Shown here piece after piece: positions 45,684 through 51,098 of a stretch of 51,098 nt of DNA (positions are counted from its first letter, which is position 1; every line of letters begins with the position of its first letter). A program made the position numbers and the translations under genes. A model generated the notes under the pieces. That model saw only the letters and a list, made by a program, of their open reading frames with translations. It was not told the origin of the DNA and did no database searches. The stretch comes from Flavobacteriaceae bacterium (lineage in GTDB: Bacteria > Bacteroidota > Bacteroidia > Flavobacteriales > Flavobacteriaceae), in contig PXFS01000010.1 of the NCBI GenBank assembly GCA_003564185.1, positions 1 through 51,098 of the forward strand, written 5' to 3'.

Positions 45684-45720
45684 AAATACAATAATTTTAT
45701 ATATACTTGTAATATTATAC

Positions 45721-45728
45721 TATATTTG
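45721..45728 (+). promoter_or_regulatory. Candidate -7 element for the hydrolase-engB operon
   Basis: TATATTTG matches TAnnTTTG and lies 23 nt before the ATG at 45752. The nearest TTG is 11 nt upstream, too close, so the -33 element is not clear. Confidence 0.45.
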
Positions 45729-45751
45729 AAACTTGAAATTTTTTCAACCGA

Positions 45752-46516
45752 ATGGATAAAAAAATACAACAGGAAGGCAAGTTTAAGTTTTACGAAGAAG
45801 GAGAAGGAACTCCACTCTTAATACTCCACGGATTGATGGGTGGGTTAAGTAATTTTGATGGAGTTGCAGATTATTTTCCTAGCAAGGGGTACAAAGTTGT
45901 GATTCCTGAACTGCCCATATACTCCTTACCGCTGCTTAAAACAAATATTAAAAATATCACCAGTTTTATAAAAGAATTTATCACTGCAAGAGGTTACGAG
46001 CAGGTGATTTTACTTGGCAATTCATTAGGTGGGCATATAGGATTACTAACTACTAAATTGTATCCAGACCTTATTAAAGGACTTGTTATAACGGGAAGCT
46101 CAGGTCTTTATGAAAGCGCCATGGGTGACTCTTACCCTAAGAAGGGTGATTATGAATACATTAAAAAGAAAGCACAGGACGTTTTTTATGATCCAGAAGT
46201 AGCTACACCAGAGATAATTGAAGACGTATATCAGACAATAAAAGACAGAAATAAGCTTATTAGAATTTTAGCTATTGCCAAAAGTGCTATTCGCCACAAT
46301 ATGGCTAAAGACCTACCTAATATGCATCAACCTACTTGCATCATTTGGGGAAAACAAGATGAAGTTACCCCACCAAAGGTAGCTGATGAATTTGATCAAC
46401 TCCTTCCTAACTCAGAATTGTTTTGGATAGATAAATGTGGGCATGCAGCAATGATGGAGCATCCCGATGAATTTAATCAAATTCTTGAGGGTTGGCTGAA
46501 GAAAAACAAGCTTTAA
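45752..46516 (+). CDS. Alpha/beta hydrolase
   Basis: 254-aa alpha/beta-fold hydrolase. Oxyanion region LLILHGLMGGLSNF, nucleophile elbow GNSLGGHIG (Ser ~90), the acid probably in the strand IWGKQDEVTPP, and the catalytic histidine in CGHAAMMEHPDEF. The substrate is unknown; the family includes esterases and C-C hydrolases. engB starts on the next base after the stop, so the two form an operon. Confidence 0.88.
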   Translation: MDKKIQQEGKFKFYEEGEGTPLLILHGLMGGLSNFDGVADYFPSKGYKVVIPELPIYSLPLLKTNIKNITSFIKEFITARGYEQVILLGNSLGGHIGLLTTKLYPDLIKGLVITGSSGLYESAMGDSYPKKGDYEYIKKKAQDVFYDPEVATPEIIEDVYQTIKDRNKLIRILAIAKSAIRHNMAKDLPNMHQPTCIIWGKQDEVTPPKVADEFDQLLPNSELFWIDKCGHAAMMEHPDEFNQILEGWLKKNKL

Positions 46517-47125
46517 ATGAAAATTACTTCGGCAGAATTTGTTGTCAGCAATACAGATGTACTTAAATGTCCAAATTCTAAATTACCGGAATATGCGTTT
46601 ATTGGGCGTAGCAATGTGGGCAAATCTTCTTTAATCAATATGCTTACTGAAAGAAAAAAAATAGCTATGGTTTCTGGTAAGCCAGGAAAAACAAGATTAA
46701 TTAATCATTTTCTTATCAATAAAAATTGGCATTTAGTAGATTTACCTGGCTATGGTTACGCCAAAGTAAGTAAAACCGAAAAGAAAAAGTTTCAGCGCTT
46801 TATTGAGAGCTATTTTGAAAAAAGACATCAGCTAGTAAATGCTTTTGTTTTAGTTGATTTAAGACATGAACCGCAGCCTATTGACTTGGAATTTATGCAG
46901 TGGTTAGGGGTCAATGCCATCCCTTTTTCAATTATTTTCACCAAAGCAGATAAAATTAAACCAAAAGCAATTGAAGTTAATTTAGCTAATTACCAAGAAA
47001 AACTACTTACTGTATGGGAGGAAATGCCCCCCTATTTTGTGACTTCTTCTCAAAATGCAACAGGTAGACAGGAAGTTTTAGCATATATTGACCAAATTAA
47101 TGAAAACCTTAAAAACCTTAATTAA
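46517..47125 (+). CDS. engB: Ribosome biogenesis GTPase EngB (YihA/YsxC)
   Basis: 202-aa GTPase needed for large-subunit assembly. Walker A GRSNVGKS (30-37), G3 [13 protein letters not shown]4 TKADK and G5 TSSQNATG are all present, and length fits the family. Immediately follows the hydrolase gene. Confidence 0.96.
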   Translation: MKITSAEFVVSNTDVLKCPNSKLPEYAFIGRSNVGKSSLINMLTERKKIAMVSGKPGKTRLINHFLINKNWHLVDLPGYGYAKVSKTEKKKFQRFIESYFEKRHQLVNAFVLVDLRHEPQPIDLEFMQWLGVNAIPFSIIFTKADKIKPKAIEVNLANYQEKLLTVWEEMPPYFVTSSQNATGRQEVLAYIDQINENLKNLN

Positions 47126-47164
47126 GGAACCCATTGGTAAACTAACTCTGCATAAAAAGTTTTT

Positions 47165-47734
47165 TTAAGCTAAAATGCCTGTCAAAAAAATCTGATTTAC
47201 ATCTTCTATCAAAACAGATTTTTCAATACCTCCTCTTTTTTTAATCCATAGATGAAGGTTCCTAAGTGTTGACAACAGACTGAACAGAATAATTTCTGAA
47301 TGTATGTTTTTAAACTCTTTTTCTAAAACCCCCTGTTCTATAATCAAACGTAATTGGTCTTCGTATTGCTTTCGCATGGATTTAAAAAGTTTCAACTTTT
47401 CCGCTTCTAAATGAATCCAATCATTATTTAATACCGCAATTGAGTTAGGGCGTTCAATAGCTAAATCAATATGATGCTGAATTATTTCTTTTATTTGCTT
47501 AGAAGCCTGAGGTGCTTGGTTGAGTTGATTGATATGATGAATAAATTCTTCTGCTAGTTGTAAAATTATCAATTCAAGAATTTGATTTTTTGAGCTAACA
47601 TGATTATAAATGGATGCTGCTTTTATCCCCATTTCGTCAGCTAAATCCCTCATACTCATTGCTACAAATCCACGCTCACGAATTAATTTAGCCGCAGTTT
47701 TAACTATTAAATCCTGTTCTATTTTTGGTTTCAT
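47165..47734 (-). CDS. TetR/AcrR family transcriptional regulator
   Basis: 189-aa one-component repressor. The N-terminal helix-turn-helix is typical: VKTAAKLIRERGFVAMSMRDLADEMGIKAASIYNHVSSKNQIL. The C-terminal helices would bind an effector, which cannot be guessed. No efflux or metabolic target gene is adjacent; engB converges and the GSCFA gene lies upstream on the same strand. The palindrome at 47765-47784, 31 nt upstream of the start, suggests self-repression. Confidence 0.9.
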   Translation of the reverse strand: MKPKIEQDLIVKTAAKLIRERGFVAMSMRDLADEMGIKAASIYNHVSSKNQILELIILQLAEEFIHHINQLNQAPQASKQIKEIIQHHIDLAIERPNSIAVLNNDWIHLEAEKLKLFKSMRKQYEDQLRLIIEQGVLEKEFKNIHSEIILFSLLSTLRNLHLWIKKRGGIEKSVLIEDVNQIFLTGILA

Positions 47735-47764
47735 GAATTGATTCTATATTATAAAACTAAACCC

Positions 47765-47784
47765 TAGAATAACACTCTATTCTA
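47765..47784. promoter_or_regulatory. Palindromic operator upstream of the TetR gene
   Basis: TAGAATA-acactc-TATTCTA: two perfect 7-nt arms with a 6-nt spacer, 20 nt overall, a size typical of TetR-family operators and located 31-50 nt before the regulator's start codon. Confidence 0.6.
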
Positions 47785-47875
47785 AGCAAAAAAATAATGA
47801 CATTAATTGATTTTTTTAAAAAATCAAATATAGCTTTTTTTAGGCTTCATCATACTATAGAAGATTTTGAACAGA

Positions 47876-48829
47876 TTATTTTGACGATTGAAATGATTTT
47901 AAGTCATTTTCAATCTCGAGCCTTAGTCGTTCTTGAAATTTTAAAAATTGCTGGTGACTTTGACTATTAGGAAATAAGACTTTATGATTATTACCCCTAT
48001 TCCATTGATCTATTTTTTTCATTATATTAAAGCAACTAGAATCAATGTTTGAAAGCTTAAACTTATTCCAAACATATTCGATTCCAAGTGAATTTGGATG
48101 AACCAAATCTGAAGCATAGAAACGATAATCTCTTAGTTCATCATGAAAGATTTCATAAGCAGGAAAATATACCAAATCTTGGTCTTTTTCTAACAGCTGA
48201 TACAATGCCGTATGAAGATGTGATTTGCTTCTTGTATTTTCAACAATACCATCTTTTATGTGACGTACTGGCGAAATTGAAAAGCCTATTTGAAGTTCAG
48301 GTTGAAGGCTTCGTAAATAACTGACTATTTTATACAGGCTTTCGTAGATTTTTTGTACTGAAGAAAACTCTTTTCTAAAATGATTAGCTGGTAATTGATG
48401 ACAATTAGCTACATATCTTTCTTGTTCTTTGTGCCAATATACAAAGGCACTGCCAAGACTAAACCAAATAAAATTGGCCTTTTTTAAGTAATTATTAGTG
48501 CTGATTATGGTTTGATTAAGCTGATTTACTAAATCAGATGCTTTCAAAGAAGCTAATTTAGAATGGGCATCAAAGCAACGATAAACCCCTTTATATTGAA
48601 ATACATCTGTTTTGGAAAAGCGATGATTAGAATACACCTGCCCTAAAAAAATTTCAATGCTAAATGGGTGAAAAAAAGTGCCCATTGGGTTACAAAGACA
48701 ATTAAATTCGAAGTATTTTAATTTTGTGGAAATATGTTCACTAAAACACGAACCTAAAAAGAATGATTGGTGATGGTAATTCATTTTCAAGCTAGCTTCA
48801 TCTACAGGCACCTCTAAGCTAAGTTTCAT
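47876..48829 (-). CDS. GSCFA domain protein
   Basis: 317-aa protein of the GSCFA family, named after the motif seen here as LGSCFSEHI, followed by CNPMGTFFHPFSI. The remaining family blocks are FSISPVRHIKDG, KSHLHTALYQL and YFPAYEIFHDELRDYRFYASDLVHPN; the last is GDSL/SGNH-like with Asp and His. The family may be SGNH-type esterases, but no activity is assured. It sits alone, upstream of the TetR gene on the same strand. Confidence 0.88.
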   Translation of the reverse strand: MKLSLEVPVDEASLKMNYHHQSFFLGSCFSEHISTKLKYFEFNCLCNPMGTFFHPFSIEIFLGQVYSNHRFSKTDVFQYKGVYRCFDAHSKLASLKASDLVNQLNQTIISTNNYLKKANFIWFSLGSAFVYWHKEQERYVANCHQLPANHFRKEFSSVQKIYESLYKIVSYLRSLQPELQIGFSISPVRHIKDGIVENTRSKSHLHTALYQLLEKDQDLVYFPAYEIFHDELRDYRFYASDLVHPNSLGIEYVWNKFKLSNIDSSCFNIMKKIDQWNRGNNHKVLFPNSQSHQQFLKFQERLRLEIENDLKSFQSSK

Positions 48830-49022
48830 AACTCAAAATTTTAAATCAATAGTAAACATTAATTTTGAAATAATCGAATTGACAACTCATTTTCTAAAAA
48901 CTTAAAAATAAATTCACAAAAACGATAGTATATTTATCTTTTTGAACCTTAAACTGAATTATTGTAAGCAAAATATAATAAATGGTATACATTTTGGAAT
49001 AGTTAAATTAAAATAATGAATT

Positions 49023-49367
49023 ATGAGAATTTTATTAGTGTTAATTTATTTTTTGATTGGAATAGCATTTGGAAATGCTCAATATGTTAATAATTCAGAT
49101 TTACGAACTGAAGCTGGAGACTACATAAAAGCATGGGAAAGTCAAGTTTTTATGTCTAGAGCACGTCATATTCAAGTAGATTTTGGACAAGACTACTATT
49201 TGCAAAATAGATCAAAGTCCTTTTTAAGAGATCAGCTCGGTGAAAAATTAAGATTCTATTCACCTATTCAGGTAATCAATTATTTTTCTGATCTAGGCTA
49301 TGCTTATGAAAATATTTGCAGTCCAAACGAAGCCAATGAATGTTGGATTTTTAAACGCAAAAAATAA
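49023..49367 (+). CDS. Small exported protein, first of three paralogues
   Basis: 114-aa protein with a type I signal peptide (LLVLIYFLIGIAFGNAQ). The C-terminal ~50 residues carry a motif shared with the next two genes: FLRDQLGEKLRFYSP..VINYFSDLGY, ending in WIFKRKK. I recognise no family and cannot name a function. It starts a tandem of three related genes on the plus strand, 45 nt before the second. Confidence 0.75.
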   Translation: MRILLVLIYFLIGIAFGNAQYVNNSDLRTEAGDYIKAWESQVFMSRARHIQVDFGQDYYLQNRSKSFLRDQLGEKLRFYSPIQVINYFSDLGYAYENICSPNEANECWIFKRKK

Positions 49368-49411
49368 CTAATTAATAATGTTTCAAGTTTAACCCAAAAA
49401 TATATAGAACC

Positions 49412-49885
49412 ATGAAAACGCTCAAAATAAATAGCATGTTAGTTGCAGTTAGTTTACTTTTTATCTCATGTAGCTCTTACCAACAGGCCAGCACAAATTC
49501 TACGTCAATTTTAGAGCAGCAAAATCAACAAAAAGAGCTACTGACTGCCAATTACTTAGTTGAAAATTCAGGTGAATTTATTGAATTAATAGAATCTTCA
49601 AGATTTGGTTTTGGATTTTACCTTAGGGTACTTGGTAGCGGCAAAGAAGTCCCTAAGCACGAAAGATCTTATCGTCAATTTTTGAGAGATGAAGATGGAG
49701 AGCGTATGGTTTTTTATCACACTCCAGAGGTGCTTAACTATTTTGACGCTATAGGATTTAAAATTGTGAATATTACTGAGACAGACAACCGAAGATCATT
49801 CATTTTGAAACGTAGTAAAAGCTTAGAACAGAAAATCAAAAACAAAAATTTTGATTTTCATAATGAACCGTATAGTAACATATAG
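49412..49885 (+). CDS. Small lipoprotein, second of three paralogues
   Basis: 157-aa lipoprotein: signal ending LLFISC (cysteine ~20) and a Gln/Asn/Ser-rich linker, then a ~100-residue domain with the shared motif FLRDEDGERMVFYHTPEVLNYFD..GF and FILKRSKS. A hydrophobic/aromatic strand precedes the motif (RFGFGFYLRVLGSGKEV). Unknown function; the lipid anchor differs from the soluble first paralogue. Confidence 0.75.
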   Translation: MKTLKINSMLVAVSLLFISCSSYQQASTNSTSILEQQNQQKELLTANYLVENSGEFIELIESSRFGFGFYLRVLGSGKEVPKHERSYRQFLRDEDGERMVFYHTPEVLNYFDAIGFKIVNITETDNRRSFILKRSKSLEQKIKNKNFDFHNEPYSNI

Positions 49886-49901
49886 CATTAAAAAAATTCA
49901 C

Positions 49902-50363
49902 ATGAAACCTACTAAATTATATATTATTTTATTTCTAATTGGAATTATGACACACTCCTGCTATCATTACGAAAATATATCCTATTACGATGAAGACAGG
50001 AAACAGGAGCGTGTTGAAATTGAAAAACAAAAAAGATTAATTACCAATGAGTTTATTCAGGAATATGCCGATGTTTACATTAGTGTAAACACAATAGAAA
50101 GACCATTTAGGTATGATGTTTTTGTTAAGGTTTTTGGCGATTATTCAGCTGAAAATGTAATTATAAAAAACTTTTTTCTTCGGGATAAAATGGGGGATAA
50201 AATTGCTTTTAACTCTACTACAGCTGTTTTAAATCAATTTTGTCATTTAGGTTTTGAATTGATAAGTGAAAATAGGCATTGTGATTCTCGTAACAGAAGA
50301 TATACATTTAAGAGAAAGTCATTAATCAACCAAAAAAACATTAAGTTAAATACAATTTCTTAA
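49902..50363 (+). CDS. Small lipoprotein, third of three paralogues
   Basis: 153-aa lipoprotein. I chose the ATG at 49902, since MKPTKLYIILFLIGIMTHSC is a lipoprotein signal with the lipobox cysteine at 20, and it begins 16 nt after the second paralogue stops. An upstream in-frame ATG at 49851 would overlap that gene and bury the signal. The shared motif reads FFLRDKMGDKIAFNSTTAVLN..CHLGFEL and YTFKRKS. Function unknown. Confidence 0.72.
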   Translation: MKPTKLYIILFLIGIMTHSCYHYENISYYDEDRKQERVEIEKQKRLITNEFIQEYADVYISVNTIERPFRYDVFVKVFGDYSAENVIIKNFFLRDKMGDKIAFNSTTAVLNQFCHLGFELISENRHCDSRNRRYTFKRKSLINQKNIKLNTIS

Positions 50364-50534
50364 AACTCATCTAACTACATCAATTAATTCTGTGGGTATT
50401 TGCATACAAAGTTTTTAGCAGTAAGCCCTTTTTATGTTACAAATTCTTAATTAAGCTGTGTTGCTCAAACCAATCCAAAATCGATTTTATTAAACTCAAT
50501 CATAAAAAACACCTAAAAGGGTCTGATTATAGTC
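50364..50534. other. Non-coding AT-rich stretch before the GIY-YIG remnants
   Basis: No gene, promoter or hairpin that I can support lies here. It separates the three-paralogue block from the tail of the degraded GIY-YIG cassette. Confidence 0.5.
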
Positions 50535-50586
50535 TGCCACTAGCGGAGACTCGAACCTGTGCCTCCTCCACAGGTCGTAGACGCGC
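50535..50586 (-). other. tRNA-3'-end-like tail of the GIY-YIG cassette
   Basis: On the minus strand the sequence contains GGTTCGAGTCTCCGCTA, resembling a T-arm with its TTCGAGT loop and the 3' acceptor side of a tRNA, directly after the nuclease frame. A complete cloverleaf is not present, so this is not called as a tRNA gene. Confidence 0.5.
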
Positions 50587-50850
50587 CTATAGCGAGTATG
50601 AGCCAAAACCCTTTACGCTATTTTGCAACCATTCTTGACCTTTCCACTTTTTAGAAATTTTTCTCTAGATAGAGTTTCAGCTTTTAGCGAATAAAATTCA
50701 ACCCAAATCACAAATCATGGGCGATATCTAGCTGTAAACCATTTTTTACCAGCTCATTATGTGATCGAAATCTTGAAATTAAATTTTGAGTATAGCCTAT
50801 ATAATGCTTTTCTGGTGAAAAGGATTTAAAACATAAAGAACATATTCTAT
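50587..50850 (-). pseudogene. Degraded GIY-YIG endonuclease (UPF0213-like)
   Basis: Reading three frames in order along the minus strand reconstructs one small GIY-YIG protein. It runs EYVLYVLN, then SFSPEKHYIGYTQNLISRFR and SHNELVKNG, then TARYRP-stop-FVIWVEFYSLK and AETLSREKFLKSG, then KGQEWLQNSV. HYIGYT is the second half of the GIY-YIG motif, and RSHN and the REKFLKSGKG tail fit the family. At least three 1-nt shifts, a TGG to TGA change and an ATG to ATA start make it a clear pseudogene. Intact relatives are single-domain nucleases of about 80-100 aa. Confidence 0.82.
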
Positions 50851-50868
50851 AACCAAACTTAATATAAA

Positions 50869-50898
50869 AAAGCCCCACAACAATGAGGGACTTTTTAG
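50869..50898 (-). terminator. Hairpin terminator between GIY-YIG cassettes
   Basis: Minus strand: AAAAAGTCCC ... GGGGCTTTTT, a 10-bp stem with one G-T pair followed by a T run. It lies after the tRNA-like tail of one cassette and before the degraded nuclease frame. Confidence 0.6.
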
Positions 50899-50974
50899 TA
50901 GCGAGAACAGCACTCGAATTCGTTTCTCTTCGCTCAGGGTAAACTTCTCGTCCTTCTTAATCAATAAAATTTGG
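50898..50974 (-). repeat. Cassette-tail repeat, copy 1
   Basis: The segment 50921-50974 is identical over 54 nt to 51045-51098. The neighbouring 50898-50920 is tRNA-3'-like on the minus strand (TTCGAGTGCTGTTCTCGCTA) and only similar to the other copy. Interpreted as the 3' end of a second degraded cassette. Confidence 0.8.
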
Positions 50975-50979
50975 AGCAA

Positions 50980-51012
50980 AAAAAGAGCTAACTAATTAAA
51001 GTTAACTCTTTG
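50980..51012 (-). terminator. Hairpin terminator between repeat copies
   Basis: Minus strand: AAAGAGTTAAC ... GTTAGCTCTTT, an 11-bp stem with one mismatch, followed by several T. It occupies the same place relative to the tail repeat as the hairpin at 50869-50898. Confidence 0.6.
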
Positions 51013-51016
51013 CTCT

Positions 51017-51098
51017 GTAGCGGGAACTGGACTCCCTTCGACTACGTTTCTCTTCGCTCAGGGTAAACTTCTCGTCCTTCTTAATCAATAAAATTTGG
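51017..51098 (-). repeat. Cassette-tail repeat, copy 2 (runs off the window)
   Basis: Second copy of the tail repeat: 51045-51098 is identical to copy 1, and the minus strand ends in GGAGTCCAGTTCCCGCTA, again tRNA-3'-like. The repeat reaches the window edge, so its full length is unknown. Confidence 0.8.

Noticed and set aside
47797-47970. Short plus-strand frame beginning ATGACATTAATT
   Set aside because: It overlaps the 3' end of the well-supported GSCFA gene antisense, with no recognisable product.
50535-50600. tRNA or tmRNA gene
   Set aside because: T-arm-like and acceptor-like sequence is present, but no complete cloverleaf, anticodon arm or matching 5' acceptor strand.
50516-50614. 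AAAGGGT / ACCCTTT inverted pair flanking the cassette tail
   Set aside because: Seven-nt arms about 85 nt apart are too weak to call element ends.
50797-50979. 60-aa minus-strand open frame in the cassette array
   Set aside because: It crosses a tail repeat and a terminator hairpin; only its last ~10 residues belong to the GIY-YIG remnant, so it is not a gene.
1-51098. CRISPR arrays, insertion sequences, prophage genes or rRNA
   Set aside because: No regularly spaced repeats, transposase or integrase frames, or rRNA-like sequence were seen.

Overview
The window looks like a chromosomal piece of a Bacteroidota genome, most likely class Flavobacteriia. The evidence is low G+C, promoters with TAnnTTTG-type -7 elements, type IX secretion (T9SS) proteins with gliding-motility C-terminal sorting domains, a PorP/SprF protein, HmuY, a TRL-family lipoprotein, GSCFA, DUF4271 and DUF4296 proteins, and a flavobacterial-style dcw cluster. 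The genus cannot be fixed from the sequence alone.

Layout. (1) 0.1-9.9 kb is housekeeping: tyrS, an NAD-dependent epimerase, a three-gene minus-strand group (polyprenol-phosphate glycosyltransferase, dihydroorotase, DUF4296 lipoprotein), DUF4271 plus uroporphyrinogen-III synthase on the plus strand, and an SDR protein overlapping a large membrane M28 peptidase. (2) 10.0-19.9 kb is a four-gene T9SS/gliding-type operon read leftward: two large secreted proteins with type B sorting domains, a PorP/SprF outer-membrane protein, and a PorE-like TPR-propeller-OmpA protein. (3) 20.2-29.8 kb is accessory: hflX, small lipoproteins, a PLP cysteine synthase, and a heme-uptake locus (DUF6607, TonB receptor, HmuY, FMN-binding protein, 4-TM membrane protein). 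Four genes here each carry one lesion: in-frame TAA in hflX and the FMN-binding gene, and a 1-nt frameshift in the TonB receptor and in hmuY. The TonB/DUF6607 divergent promoter carries a large inverted repeat that looks like an operator. (4) 29.8-45.3 kb is a 13-gene dcw cluster on the minus strand, mraZ-rsmH-ftsL-ftsI-murE-mraY-murD-ftsW-murG-murC-ftsQ-ftsA-ftsZ, tightly packed, without murF or ddl, and headed by three MraZ-type direct repeats. (5) 45.7-48.8 kb holds an alpha/beta hydrolase with engB, a TetR regulator with a palindrome just upstream, and a GSCFA protein. (6) 49.0-50.4 kb has three tandem, diverged paralogues encoding small exported proteins of no family I recognise. (7) 50.5-51.1 kb is a degraded array of GIY-YIG nuclease cassettes with tRNA-3'-end-like tails, hairpin terminators and a 54-bp perfect repeat.

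How it works together: the dcw cluster makes lipid II and the divisome. The T9SS operon exports and surface-attaches large adhesin-like proteins and anchors the machine to peptidoglycan. The heme locus would capture heme (HmuY), import it (TonB receptor) and perhaps process it by redox chemistry, but as sequenced the locus is broken. The most interesting material is the disrupted heme locus with its operator, the unrecognised triplet of exported paralogues, and the tRNA-tailed GIY-YIG cassette remnants.
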